The position numbers and the translations under genes are program-made. From Flavobacteriia bacterium (GTDB taxonomy: Bacteria; Bacteroidota; Bacteroidia; Flavobacteriales_D; Crocinitomicaceae), in the NCBI GenBank assembly GCA_947462925.1, contig CANHQP010000007.1:16644-80643 (forward strand): a stretch of 64,000 bases of DNA, written 5' to 3'. How positions within the stretch are numbered: position 1 is the first letter of the stretch; each line of letters starts with the position of its first letter. The notes below the pieces were generated by a model. It was not told the DNA's origin, did not search any database, and was given only the letters and a program-made list of their open reading frames with translations. Of the stretch, positions 56,304-64,000 are shown in pieces.

Positions 56304-57491
56304 TTAAGCGATGATTTCAGTAACTTGTCCAGCTCCTACTGTTCTACCACCCTCACGGATAGCGAAACGTAAACCTTTATCCATTGCTACTGGTACGATC
56401 AATTTAACATTGATTGTTACGTTATCACCTGGCATAACCATCTCACGACCATCAGTCATAAAGATTTCACCAGTAACGTCAGTTGTACGGAAATAGAACT
56501 GAGGACGGTATTTGTTGTGGAATGGTGTGTGACGACCACCTTCTTCTTTTTTCAAAACATAAATCTCAGCTTTGAAATCAGTGTGTGGTGTAGTTGAACC
56601 TGGTTTCGCGATAACCATTCCTCTTTTGATTTGAGACTTTTCAATACCTCTTAACAAAAGACCAACGTTGTCACCAGCTTCACCTCTATCTAAGATTTTA
56701 CGGAACATTTCAACACCTGTTACAGTAGAAGATAATTTAACATCACCCATACCTAAGATATCTACAGCTTCACCAGAGTTGATTACACCTGTTTCGATAC
56801 GTCCTGTAGCTACAGTACCACGACCAGTAATTGTAAATACGTCTTCAACTGGCATCAAGAATGGTTTATCAACATCACGTGGAGGAAGTTCGATATAAGT
56901 ATCAACTGCATCCATCAATTCGTCAATTTTAGCAACCCATTGCTCTTCTCCGTTCAATGCACCTAATGCAGAACCTTGAATTACTGGAGCGTTATCACCA
57001 TCATAATTGTAGAAAGACAACAACTCACGGATTTCCATTTCAACCAATTCCAATAATTCTGGATCGTCAACCATGTCCACTTTGTTCATGAAAACAACCA
57101 TTCTTGGAACACCAACTTGGCGACCTAAAAGGATGTGCTCACGTGTTTGTGGCATTGGTCCATCAGTTGCAGCAACCACTAAGATCGCTCCGTCCATTTG
57201 AGCAGCACCAGTAACCATGTTTTTTACGTAATCCGCGTGACCTGGACAGTCTACGTGTGCGTAGTGACGGTTTAAAGTTTCATACTCAATGTGAGATGTG
57301 TTAATTGTAATACCACGCTCTTTTTCTTCAGGTGCGTTGTCAATTGAAGAGAAATCACGCACTGCTGCCAAACCTCTTGAAGAAAGAACGCTTGAAATTG
57401 CAGCTGTCAATGTTGTTTTACCGTGGTCAACGTGACCGATAGTCCCGATGTTAACGTGTGGTTTGGAACGATTAAAATTTTCCTTAGCCAT
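56304..57491 (-). CDS. tuf: Elongation factor Tu
   Basis: This 395-residue GTPase delivers aminoacyl-tRNA to the ribosome. It shows [10 protein letters not shown] (about 18-27), the effector [17 protein letters not shown] (about 81-88) and NKVDMVDD (about 136-143), then complete domains 2 and 3 ending [11 protein letters not shown]. Standard length. It follows four tRNA genes on the same transcript. Confidence 0.98.
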   Translation of the reverse strand: MAKENFNRSKPHVNIGTIGHVDHGKTTLTAAISSVLSSRGLAAVRDFSSIDNAPEEKERGITINTSHIEYETLNRHYAHVDCPGHADYVKNMVTGAAQMDGAILVVAATDGPMPQTREHILLGRQVGVPRMVVFMNKVDMVDDPELLELVEMEIRELLSFYNYDGDNAPVIQGSALGALNGEEQWVAKIDELMDAVDTYIELPPRDVDKPFLMPVEDVFTITGRGTVATGRIETGVINSGEAVDILGMGDVKLSSTVTGVEMFRKILDRGEAGDNVGLLLRGIEKSQIKRGMVIAKPGSTTPHTDFKAEIYVLKKEEGGRHTPFHNKYRPQFYFRTTDVTGEIFMTDGREMVMPGDNVTINVKLIVPVAMDKGLRFAIREGGRTVGAGQVTEIIA

Positions 57492-57581
57492 TGTTTTATT
57501 TGTTACTTAGTTATTAATAAATTGCCTAACTTTTAAATATACAAAATTTCACCCATAAATAGTGGATGAATCCTTTGTCTG

Positions 57582-57653
57582 AGCCAATGACGAGATTTGA
57601 ACTCGTGACCTCTTCCTTACCAAGGAAGCACTCTACCCCTGAGCTACACCGGC
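57582..57653 (-). tRNA. tRNA-Thr (GGT anticodon)
   Basis: Minus-strand cloverleaf of 72 bases: acceptor GCCGGTG / CATTGGC (two G-T pairs), anticodon stem CTTCC/GGAAG with loop TTGGTAA (anticodon GGT), T-arm GTTCAAATC. Immediately upstream of tuf. Confidence 0.96.
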
Positions 57654-57676
57654 ATCGTTCTTTAAAATCTTTATTG

Positions 57677-57749
57677 AGCGGGAGACGAGATTCGAACTCG
57701 CGACCCTCAGCTTGGAAGGCTGACGCTCTACCAACTGAGCTACTCCCGC
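57677..57749 (-). tRNA. tRNA-Gly (TCC anticodon)
   Basis: Minus-strand cloverleaf of 73 bases: acceptor GCGGGAG / CTCCCGC, anticodon stem TCAGC/GCTGA with loop CTTCCAA (anticodon TCC), T-arm GTTCGAATC. Confidence 0.96.
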
Positions 57750-57773
57750 TTATTATTTTTATTTCAATGGTTG

Positions 57774-57855
57774 TGGGGGTGGATGGACTCGAACCAACGA
57801 TACCTTACGGTGACAGATTTACAGTCTGCTGCAATAGCCACTATGCGACACCCCC
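57774..57855 (-). tRNA. tRNA-Tyr (GTA anticodon)
   Basis: Minus-strand class II tRNA of 82 bases with a long variable arm: acceptor GGGGGTG / CACCCCC, anticodon stem CAGA/TCTG with loop CTGTAAA (anticodon GTA), T-arm GTTCGAGTC. Confidence 0.96.
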
Positions 57856-57862
57856 ATTTTTG

Positions 57863-57936
57863 AGCCGGTGGAGGGACTCGAACCCCCGACCTGCTGATTA
57901 CAAATCAGCTGCTCTAGCCAACTGAGCTACACCGGC
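57863..57936 (-). tRNA. tRNA-Thr (TGT anticodon)
   Basis: Minus-strand cloverleaf of 74 bases: acceptor GCCGGTG / CACCGGC, anticodon stem GCTGA/TCAGC with loop TTTGTAA (anticodon TGT), T-arm GTTCGAGTC. First gene of the tRNA-tuf array. Confidence 0.96.
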
Positions 57937-58002
57937 ACATTGAAATTTGGTAATATAAAATTTTAAAGAACGATTTCTGTGTTATTTTCCCGTTTGGGTT
58001 TG

Positions 58003-58032
58003 CAAATGTATGAAAGATTTCTGTTGTAGCAA
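58003..58032 (-). promoter_or_regulatory. Promoter of the tRNA-tuf-secE-nusG-rpl-rpo array
   Basis: On the minus strand TTG (58030-58032), 19-bp spacer, TACATTTG (58003-58010), an exact Bacteroidota consensus. It lies about 65 bases before the first tRNA. It is the only clear promoter found ahead of the 13-kb array. Confidence 0.8.
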
Positions 58033-58065
58033 GTCTTTTTCAAAGTTTTTTTAAAAATTTATTTC

Positions 58066-58098
58066 AAAAAAAAGTGGGTGGCAAAATACCACCCACCT
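58066..58098 (-). terminator. Terminator of hpf
   Basis: On the minus strand stem GTGGGTGG / CCACCCAC (8 bp core, seven-base loop) is followed by a run of eight T (58073-58066), about 25 bases after the hpf stop. It insulates the rpsU-xerC-hpf unit from the strong tRNA-tuf promoter. Confidence 0.92.
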
Positions 58099-58123
58099 TA
58101 ATATTCTAATTTTCAATAAATAA

Positions 58124-58414
58124 CTATACTTTTTCTTTATGCTTAACAACTTGTTTTCTTAAGGCTTCAACGACTAAATCTGCCGCTTCTTCAAAAGATT
58201 TGCATTGTTTCTTTGCAAACAACTCTTTGCCTGGAATTAAAATCTTTATTTCTGTAATCTTGTTTTCTTTGTCACTGCTTTTATCTAATCTTAAAAACAC
58301 CTCACCTGCAATTATGTGGTCAAAAAATAATGAAAGTTTCGAAACCTTGTCTTTGATATAATCTAACAATTTTTGATCCGCATCGAAATGGATTGAATGA
58401 ATTTTAATGTCCAT
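58124..58414 (-). CDS. hpf: Ribosome hibernation factor, short HPF/RaiA type
   Basis: This 96-residue protein of the sigma-54 modulation / S30AE family has the beta-alpha-beta pattern IHSIHFDADQKLLDYIKDKVSKL, then EVFLRL and a helix CKSFEEAADLVVEALRKQV near the end. It lacks the C-terminal dimerisation domain of long HPF, so it resembles HPF/YfiA of E. coli, which bind the 30S decoding site when growth stops. It follows xerC by two bases. Confidence 0.9.
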   Translation of the reverse strand: MDIKIHSIHFDADQKLLDYIKDKVSKLSLFFDHIIAGEVFLRLDKSSDKENKITEIKILIPGKELFAKKQCKSFEEAADLVVEALRKQVVKHKEKV

Positions 58415-58416
58415 AA

Positions 58417-59310
58417 CTACTCTTTTTTGTGCCCACGTGGATGGGCTTGTGAATAAATATTGTTTAACTGTGCAAACGAATTGTGCGTATAAACCTGTGT
58501 TGCAGATAAATTTGCATGACCCAATAAGTCTTTTAATGTTTCCAACCCTGCACCATTATTTAACATATGTGTTGCAAAAGTGTGTCTCAAAACATGGGGA
58601 CTTTTTTTATCTAAATTCGTTACACTACCAAGGTAATAATTTATTTTCCGATAAACAAGCTTTGGATACAACTTATTTCCGTTTTGTAGAACATAAAAAT
58701 AAATTGAATCTAGCCCCATTTGACTTTTAAACGCTAAATATTTTTGAATCAATACATTCAAACCATCTGTAATAGGAATAATTCGTTCTTTATTGCGTTT
58801 TCCCAAAACCTTAATATTTCTTAAAGAAACATCTTTTTGTTTTAATTCAATTAATTCAGACAAACGAATGCCCGTTTGATAAAACATTTCAACAATCAAG
58901 TGATCCCTGATTCCGTCAAAATCATGTCCGAACATTGCTTCTGTCTTTTCGATAGACATTTCACTTTGCTTGGCAAACGAAGGAAGCCTTTTTTCTTGCT
59001 TTGGGCCTTGCACTTTCAACATCGGATTATTTTCAACCAAAGATTGCTTTTGTGCCCATTTGTAAAAAGAACGTAAAGTTGAAAGTTTGCGATTGACAGA
59101 TCTCTTGTCGATATCTGATTCTATCAATTCAACAATCCACGATCGGATTAATTGATGGTTCACCTCTTGCAATTCTGAAATAGTAGTTATACTAGTAAAA
59201 TTAAAGAATTGATTTAAATCATTGATATAGGCCGTAATTGTATGTTCCGATACCCGCTTTTCAGTGAGTAAATAATTCTTGAAATCTTCTAAAACGAAAA
59301 AAGGAGCCAT
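58417..59310 (-). CDS. xerC: Tyrosine recombinase of the XerC/XerD type
   Basis: This 297-residue site-specific recombinase has an N-terminal SAM-like core-binding domain (about 5-88) and a catalytic domain with Arg in GIRLSELIEL (about 146-155), HVLRHTFATHML (His and Arg, about 241-252), GHANLSATQVYTH and the nucleophilic Tyr in the latter. It probably resolves chromosome dimers at dif. No integrase-specific extension, att site or cargo is nearby, so it is a housekeeping gene. Its ATG lies within the loop of the rpsU terminator hairpin. Confidence 0.92.
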   Translation of the reverse strand: MAPFFVLEDFKNYLLTEKRVSEHTITAYINDLNQFFNFTSITTISELQEVNHQLIRSWIVELIESDIDKRSVNRKLSTLRSFYKWAQKQSLVENNPMLKVQGPKQEKRLPSFAKQSEMSIEKTEAMFGHDFDGIRDHLIVEMFYQTGIRLSELIELKQKDVSLRNIKVLGKRNKERIIPITDGLNVLIQKYLAFKSQMGLDSIYFYVLQNGNKLYPKLVYRKINYYLGSVTNLDKKSPHVLRHTFATHMLNNGAGLETLKDLLGHANLSATQVYTHNSFAQLNNIYSQAHPRGHKKE

Positions 59311-59322
59311 ATAGACTCCTTT
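59296..59322 (-). terminator. Terminator of rpsU overlapping the xerC start codon
   Basis: On the minus strand stem AAAGGAG / CTCCTTT (59322-59316 with 59306-59300), nine-base loop, then T to 59297. The xerC ATG (59310-59308) is in the loop. Partial termination would let the abundant rpsU message exceed that of xerC-hpf. Confidence 0.75.
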
Positions 59323-59347
59323 AACGTTATTTTAGAATAAAAGTTTC

Positions 59348-59539
59348 TTACATTTCTGCAGAAATCATTTTTTCTTTATAAGCTGCTTTGATATTTTCTT
59401 GACGATTGATAACAGAAGGCTTGATGAACTCTTTTCTAGCTCTCAATTCTTTCATTACATTCGTTTTATCGAATTTTTTTTTGTATTTTTTAAGCGCTCT
59501 CTCGATGTTTTCGCCTTCTTTTACAGGAATAATTAACAT
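59348..59539 (-). CDS. rpsU: Ribosomal protein bS21
   Basis: This 63-residue basic 30S protein has the family pattern IPVKEGENIERALKKYKKKF and a Lys/Arg-rich remainder (RARKEFIKPSV). bS21 helps mRNA selection near the anti-Shine-Dalgarno site. It has its own strong promoter (59575-59604). Confidence 0.95.
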   Translation of the reverse strand: MLIIPVKEGENIERALKKYKKKFDKTNVMKELRARKEFIKPSVINRQENIKAAYKEKMISAEM

Positions 59540-59574
59540 ATCTTGATTTATTAAATTTCTTTCTAATTGGGTTG

Positions 59575-59604
59575 CAAAGATACTTCCAATTTTTGAAAAA
59601 ACAA
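59575..59604 (-). promoter_or_regulatory. Promoter of rpsU(-xerC-hpf)
   Basis: On the minus strand TTG (59602-59604), 19-bp spacer and TATCTTTG (59575-59582), an exact Bacteroidota consensus, about 36 bases before the rpsU ATG. Confidence 0.8.
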
Positions 59605-59606
59605 GT

Positions 59607-60746
59607 TTATTTTAAAATTTCTCTTGAAATTACTAATTTTTGAATTTCAGACGTTCCTTCACCAATGGTACAAAGCTTAGCATCACGGTAAAACTTCTCA
59701 ACTGGGAAGTCTTTTGTGTAACCATATCCACCAAAAATTTGAACTGCTTCATTTGCAACAGTAACTGCAACTTCAGAAGCATAGTACTTAGCGATTGCTG
59801 ATTCTTTTGTCAAATTTTTCTTGTTGTTTTTCAAATATGAAGCTTGATACAATAACAATTCTGCCGCTTCAATTTGAGTTGCCATATCAGCCAATTTGAA
59901 AGCAATAGCTTGAAATTGTGAGATTGGTTTTCCGAATTGTTCTCTTTCTTTTGAATATTTTACCGCTGCTTCGTAAGCACCTTTTGCAATTCCTAACGCC
60001 AAAGCTCCAATCGAAATTCTTCCTCCATCTAAAATTTGCATGGCTTGTTGGAAACCTTTTCCTTTTTCACCAATCAAGTTTTCAGCAGGGATTCTACAAT
60101 TATCAAAAATCAATTCACATGTTTCTGATGCGCGCATTCCCATTTTATTCTCTTTCTTTCCTGCAGAAAATCCAGGAGTACCTTTTTCAATAATGAAAGC
60201 AGACATTCCTTTTGAATCTCCTTTTTCACCAGTGCGGGCAATTACAACTGCAACGTCTCCAGATTTTCCATGCGTAATGAAGTTTTTCGAACCATTCAAA
60301 ACCCATTCATTACCTTCAAGAACTGCAGTAGTATTCATTCCTCCTGCGTCAGATCCAGTTCCAGTTTCAGTTAATCCCCAAGCTCCAATCCATTCAGCAC
60401 TCGCTAACAAAGGCAAATATTTTTTCTTTTGGGCTTCTGAACCGTGGTAATAAATGTGACCCGTGCAAAGTGAGTTGTGTGCAGCAACCGACAAACCAAT
60501 TGATCCACAAACTTTTGCTATTTCAGAAACAACAGTAATGTACTCATCATAACCAAATCCAGAACCTCCGTATTCTTCAGGAATAAAAACGCCCATCAAA
60601 CCTAATTCTCCAAGTTTTTTAAAAACATGAACCGGGAACTCTTGTGTTTCGTCCCACTCCATAAAGTTTGGACGGATTTCTTTTTCTGCAAAATCGCGCA
60701 CCATTTGCGCAATCATTTTTTGGTTTTCGTTTAAATCAAAATTCAT
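59607..60746 (-). CDS. Acyl-CoA dehydrogenase
   Basis: This 379-residue FAD enzyme makes the first oxidation of fatty-acid beta-oxidation or of branched-chain acyl-CoA breakdown. It shows [15 protein letters not shown] (about 127-141), the flavin motif [34 protein letters not shown], and the catalytic Glu in [11 protein letters not shown] near 365. It resembles the short-chain/butyryl-CoA group, but chain-length preference cannot be read from sequence alone. Its stop lies immediately beside the rpsU promoter. Confidence 0.93.
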   Translation of the reverse strand: MNFDLNENQKMIAQMVRDFAEKEIRPNFMEWDETQEFPVHVFKKLGELGLMGVFIPEEYGGSGFGYDEYITVVSEIAKVCGSIGLSVAAHNSLCTGHIYYHGSEAQKKKYLPLLASAEWIGAWGLTETGTGSDAGGMNTTAVLEGNEWVLNGSKNFITHGKSGDVAVVIARTGEKGDSKGMSAFIIEKGTPGFSAGKKENKMGMRASETCELIFDNCRIPAENLIGEKGKGFQQAMQILDGGRISIGALALGIAKGAYEAAVKYSKEREQFGKPISQFQAIAFKLADMATQIEAAELLLYQASYLKNNKKNLTKESAIAKYYASEVAVTVANEAVQIFGGYGYTKDFPVEKFYRDAKLCTIGEGTSEIQKLVISREILK

Positions 60747-60787
60747 TTTAATGTGTATTGGGGTAAACTTTTGTTTATCAACTTCGC

Positions 60788-61315
60788 TTAATAGCGCACT
60801 AAATTAACAATATTCTCAGTATATTGTTTCAATTTATCTTCACCATTTAAAAAATCTAAAGAAACCAGAAAGTTAAAGCCTAAAATTTCACCACCGCACA
60901 TTTTTACTAGTTCTGCGGCAGCTGCTGCTGATCCTCCCGTTGCTAATAAATCGTCGTGAATAAGCACTTTTTCTCCAGCTTCAATTGAATCTGTATGCAT
61001 TTCGATGGTTGAACTACCATATTCAAGGTCGTAAGAATAACCAATTTTATCGTAGGGTAATTTTCCAGATTTTCTAATTAAGACAAATGGAATTCCCAAT
61101 CGGATTGCCAAAGGATAACCAAATAAAAATCCTCTACTTTCGATTCCCGCAATTTTATCAATTTTTTGGTCTTTGTACATTTCCACCAAATGATCTAAAA
61201 TCTCAGCGGACAAAACCGGATTCATCATGATTGGGGTGATGTCTTTGAAAATAATTCCCGGCTTAGGGAAATCTGGCACGTCGCGAATTACCGCTTTTAT
61301 TTGATTTTCAATCAT
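60788..61315 (-). CDS. apt: Adenine phosphoribosyltransferase
   Basis: This 175-residue type I PRTase converts adenine and PRPP to AMP. It shows [15 protein letters not shown] near 15-29, [11 protein letters not shown] (about 58-68) and the PRPP loop [20 protein letters not shown] (about 117-136). Length is typical. Salvage complement to upp. Confidence 0.96.
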   Translation of the reverse strand: MIENQIKAVIRDVPDFPKPGIIFKDITPIMMNPVLSAEILDHLVEMYKDQKIDKIAGIESRGFLFGYPLAIRLGIPFVLIRKSGKLPYDKIGYSYDLEYGSSTIEMHTDSIEAGEKVLIHDDLLATGGSAAAAAELVKMCGGEILGFNFLVSLDFLNGEDKLKQYTENIVNLVRY

Positions 61316-61478
61316 TGAATTTTGATTATTTGAAACAATTAAACCAAGAATGATTACCTAAAATAAGAATTCTTAGTAAATCAAAAATGGGCTTTTTTAG
61401 CTTGCAATTTTACGAAGAATTTACTGAAGAACAATCCTTGCAAGTTTGAATTTAATCAAATCTTTTGACGAGCGATTT

Positions 61479-62345
61479 TCATTCAACAGAAACGTAAGGT
61501 TTCAATTTTTCAAAAACCTCATCCGTAATTAGCACAGACTTTTTCAATTCTTCGATTTTTTTGAAAGTCCCAATTTGAGCGCGCATTTTTACGATTGAAT
61601 TCGCGATGTTCCATCTTATGTATGGATGCGCCTTTAAAACTTCAACCGTTGCAGTATTGATATTGATTTTTTGAATTAATCCTGAATTTACAGAAATATT
61701 AGGACTGATAATATCCAATTTTTCTTGGTCGAATTTCCAAACTTCGAGCAATTGTTCTTTGTTAATAAATCCACCTAATTCTGTTCGTTTCTTGATTATT
61801 TGTTTGGCAAAAAATGGTCCGATTCCTTTCACAGTAAGCAATTCTTCTTCTGAAGCAGAATTTATCTCAATCTTCGCAACTTTTCTAACTTCAAATTCTG
61901 ACTTTTCAAATTTGTTGAAGGCTGGTTTTGAAGGAAAAATCAACGAGTCTTTGATTACATTGAAAAATTGGTCCGAAATCACAAAGACACGCTTTAAATC
62001 TTCAGGTGAATAAAATCCTCTTTTGCCAAATTTCAAAATTATTGCTGCTTGTTTTGGACTCATACCTAGTTTTATCCAATCTGCTTCTCTATATTTATTT
62101 GGATCAAATTTAGCTCGTGGAACCTTGAATTTAGATGACTTTTTAAAATACTGTTTTCTCTCTCGCTTTTTAAATTCAACGTTTTTGTAGTGTTCTTTTT
62201 GAAACGCAGTTTGCGAGAAAGTGAATTTTTGAGGAGGATTGATCAAAAAATAGAATCTAGGAATCAACACAACAACAATCATTGTAATAGTAAAAATGAT
62301 TATCGCTCTTCGTGATCTCTTTGAAAAATGAATAGGATTTTGCAT
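61479..62345 (-). CDS. ComEA-like helix-hairpin-helix membrane protein
   Basis: This 288-residue protein has an N-terminal membrane helix (about 14-33), a basic linker and three helix-hairpin-helix repeats: a diverged one near 92-135 (IKLGMSPKQAAIILKFGKRG), one at about 158-210 (EINSASEEELLTVKGIGPFF) and one at about 225-285 (KININTATVEVLKAHPYIR). The repeats resemble the DNA-binding domain of ComEA, the periplasmic DNA receptor for natural transformation. A competence role is possible but no other competence gene is visible here. Confidence 0.88.
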   Translation of the reverse strand: MQNPIHFSKRSRRAIIIFTITMIVVVLIPRFYFLINPPQKFTFSQTAFQKEHYKNVEFKKRERKQYFKKSSKFKVPRAKFDPNKYREADWIKLGMSPKQAAIILKFGKRGFYSPEDLKRVFVISDQFFNVIKDSLIFPSKPAFNKFEKSEFEVRKVAKIEINSASEEELLTVKGIGPFFAKQIIKKRTELGGFINKEQLLEVWKFDQEKLDIISPNISVNSGLIQKININTATVEVLKAHPYIRWNIANSIVKMRAQIGTFKKIEELKKSVLITDEVFEKLKPYVSVE

Positions 62346-62398
62346 CTAATTGATTCTAAAGATCTAAAAATACAAATTATCCAATAATCAGCAAAGAT

Positions 62399-63841
62399 TT
62401 AATTAGATTTATTTTGAGTCATATAGTAAACAGGAATTCCGAGTAAAACGATTCCTAAACCTAAACCAGTATTGATTGGTTGATAAATCAGTAAATCAAC
62501 ACAAATAGCCAATGTTACTAAAATATAAAGCGCTGGAATAAATGGATAACCAAAAGCTTTATATGGTCTTTCTACATCAGGTTCTTTTTTACGCAAGATA
62601 AAAATCCCTCCGATTGTTAAAATGTAAAAAATCAAAGATGCAAAAGTTGAATACATCAACAAATCTCCATATTTACCAGAAATACAAAGTACACAAGCCC
62701 AAACACATTGCAACCATAGTGCAGTTGCTGGTACTTGATTTTTATTTAATATTCCTGCTTTTCTAAAAAACAATTTGTCGTTTGACATCGCATAAAACAA
62801 TCTTGATCCAGCTAAAATCAACCCATTGTTACATCCAAACGTTGAAATCATGATGAGTCCTGCCATCAAATAAACTGCAATATCCCCAAATATCACAGAA
62901 GAAGCTGCCGTACCAACGCGATCGTCAGTTGCAAACATGATTCCTTTTCCAACAATGGTAGTTGCTTCATGACTTCCATGTAAAGGAAGCAAAGCCAAAT
63001 AAGCCAAGTTTGCTAAAATGTATATTATCGTCACAATCAATGTTCCCAAAAACAAACTTCTTGGAATATTTTTCTTCGGATCTTTTATTTCAGCAGCGAT
63101 AAATGTTACGTTATTCCATGCGTCTGAAGAAAAAAGAGAATTGATAATCGTTGCACCCATTGCACCCAATAATGCAAATCCTGCCAACGGAATAACGGTT
63201 ACACTGCCTTTGTCAACGATTGTTTGACTTGCCGTCCACATATCGTGAAAATTATTTGCCAAAGTATCTGTTTTTAATCCGAATGCCAATCCCAAAACAA
63301 TCAATGCAAAAAGCGCAATGAGTTTGGCAGACGTAAATATCAGCTGTACTCTTTTACCATTTTGGATACCTCGAGTGTTGATGAAAGTCAAAAAAACAAT
63401 AGAGAAAATCGCTAATAATTGGGCATAAGTAAGCGCAAAAGATTTAGAAAACTGAAAAATGACCGTATTCAGTTCTGGAAAAAACACGGCTGTAAACTTC
63501 GCAAATGCAACTGCAACAGCAGCAATTACACCCGTTTGAATGACTGTAAATACTGTCCAACCATAGAGAAATGAAATCATTCGTCCATACGCTCGCTGAA
63601 TGTACACATATTGGCCACCAGCATTTGGCATCATTCCAGCCAATTCACCGTAACTCAAGGCCGCGAAAACTGTTATTAATCCCGTCAAAACCCACAAAAC
63701 CAATAACCAACCAGCAGAGCCAATATCACGTGCCATGATGGTTGTGACTATAAAAATTCCTGAACCAATCATCGAACCAGCGACAATACTAGTAGCATCA
63801 AAAAGTCCGAGCGTGCGTTTTAATTCTTGATTTTGTGACAT
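62399..63841 (-). CDS. APC-superfamily amino acid permease
   Basis: This 480-residue protein has 12 membrane helices. The helix-1 motif MIGSGIFIVT (about 24-33) with the unwound Gly-rich segment and a conserved GGQYVYIQRAYG (about 75-86) place it in the amino acid-polyamine-organocation family, near LAT-type exchangers. Substrate unknown. Residues 160-200 hold a hydrophobic stretch with a TRGIQNGKRVQ loop. It is alone on its transcript; a perfect palindrome lies 65 bases upstream. Confidence 0.92.
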   Translation of the reverse strand: MSQNQELKRTLGLFDATSIVAGSMIGSGIFIVTTIMARDIGSAGWLLVLWVLTGLITVFAALSYGELAGMMPNAGGQYVYIQRAYGRMISFLYGWTVFTVIQTGVIAAVAVAFAKFTAVFFPELNTVIFQFSKSFALTYAQLLAIFSIVFLTFINTRGIQNGKRVQLIFTSAKLIALFALIVLGLAFGLKTDTLANNFHDMWTASQTIVDKGSVTVIPLAGFALLGAMGATIINSLFSSDAWNNVTFIAAEIKDPKKNIPRSLFLGTLIVTIIYILANLAYLALLPLHGSHEATTIVGKGIMFATDDRVGTAASSVIFGDIAVYLMAGLIMISTFGCNNGLILAGSRLFYAMSNDKLFFRKAGILNKNQVPATALWLQCVWACVLCISGKYGDLLMYSTFASLIFYILTIGGIFILRKKEPDVERPYKAFGYPFIPALYILVTLAICVDLLIYQPINTGLGLGIVLLGIPVYYMTQNKSN

Positions 63842-63905
63842 AAAATGATTTTTTGACTAGTCCTAAATAAGCGATACAGATTATTAAAGACTAAATTAAT
63901 AAATT

Positions 63906-63937
63906 ATATCCCAGTAAACACGTGTTTACTGGGATAT
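63906..63937. repeat. Perfect 32-bp palindrome upstream of the permease gene
   Basis: Bases 63906-63921 are the exact reverse complement of 63922-63937, centred on CACGTG with no loop. T-rich sequence lies on the right (TTTGTTTTTA). It could be a terminator for the gene entering from the right edge or a dimer-binding operator for the permease. Confidence 0.85.
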
Positions 63938-63964
63938 TTGTTTTTATAGGTTTTTATTTTGATT

Positions 63965-64000
63965 TTATTTTGGTTGTGCATTTGACAAGGGGTCTTGTAA
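63965..64000 (-). CDS. Possible 3' end of a gene entering from the right edge
   Basis: The last 36 bases read on the minus strand as an open frame LQDPLSNAQPK followed by TAA at 63967-63965. A hydrophilic tail and the palindromic hairpin 28 bases beyond suit a true gene end. Eleven codons are too few to be sure. Confidence 0.35.
   Translation of the reverse strand, partial: LQDPLSNAQPK

Noticed and set aside
58417..59310. Phage or island integrase
   Set aside because: Flanked by hpf and rpsU, no att repeats or cargo; size and motifs fit housekeeping XerC/D.

Overview
The window is about 64 kb of AT-rich chromosome from a member of the Bacteroidota, most likely order Flavobacteriales. The evidence is the gene content (dcw cluster with a PASTA-containing FtsI, an extended MraY and a long-tailed FtsZ; DUF3467 next to rpoC; FISUMP lipoprotein), weak or absent Shine-Dalgarno sequences, and several promoters of the Bacteroidota form TTG - 19 bp - TAnnTTTG. 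A Crocinitomicaceae-like (Fluviicola-type) source is a guess. There is no phage, insertion sequence, CRISPR array or rRNA operon. Most of the window is conserved housekeeping DNA with a few accessory segments.

Layout. 1-3.1 kb: a lipoprotein tail, a J-domain membrane protein, engB and a TerC-family transporter. 3.3-20.1 kb: a complete division and cell-wall (dcw) cluster on the + strand, mraZ-rsmH-ftsL-ftsI-murE-mraY-murD-(unknown ORF)-ftsW-murG-murC-ftsQ-ftsA-ftsZ-yqeY, closed by a strong terminator. 20.2-21.8 kb: a small AT-rich accessory patch with a FISUMP lipoprotein, an orphan and a possible gene remnant. 21.8-32.6 kb: mixed housekeeping genes (DUF2339, upp, yjjG, a GT-C enzyme, rlmB, a DEAD helicase, ahcY). 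32.6-42.0 kb: an eight-gene surface-polysaccharide operon on the - strand with two flippases and two polymerase/ligase-like proteins. 42.1-44.9 kb: rny, zapA, a ZapB-like coiled coil and DUF3467. 44.9-57.9 kb: the conserved tRNA(Thr,Tyr,Gly,Thr)-tuf-tRNA(Trp)-secE-nusG-rplKAJL-rpoBC array, - strand. 58.1-63.9 kb: hpf, xerC, rpsU, an acyl-CoA dehydrogenase, apt, a helix-hairpin-helix protein and an amino-acid permease, all - strand.

How the genes fit together. The dcw cluster encodes the cytoplasmic peptidoglycan precursor pathway (MurE, MraY, MurD, MurG, MurC), the septal synthase (FtsW, FtsI), its membrane scaffold (FtsL, FtsQ) and the cytoskeleton (FtsA, FtsZ). It is headed by its likely regulator MraZ and two identical 14-bp MraZ-type boxes. 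ZapA and the coiled-coil neighbour near 44 kb probably act on the same Z-ring. The tuf-to-rpoC array supplies elongation factor, secretion, ribosomal proteins and RNA polymerase from one strong promoter.

No clear new defence or mobile system was found. The most notable unexplained signals are regulatory. At five places (tuf/tRNA-Trp, rplL/rpoB, rpoC/DUF3467, rny/polysaccharide operon, rpsU/xerC) a strong hairpin, terminator-like in four of them, sits directly before or over the start of the next gene with little or no room for a new promoter. This suggests graded read-through as a way of setting operon stoichiometry. Other leads are the inverted MraZ boxes combined with DnaA-box-like sequences, an unrecognised ORF inside the dcw cluster, a 30-bp palindrome between ftsQ and ftsA, and a 32-bp perfect palindrome at the right edge.
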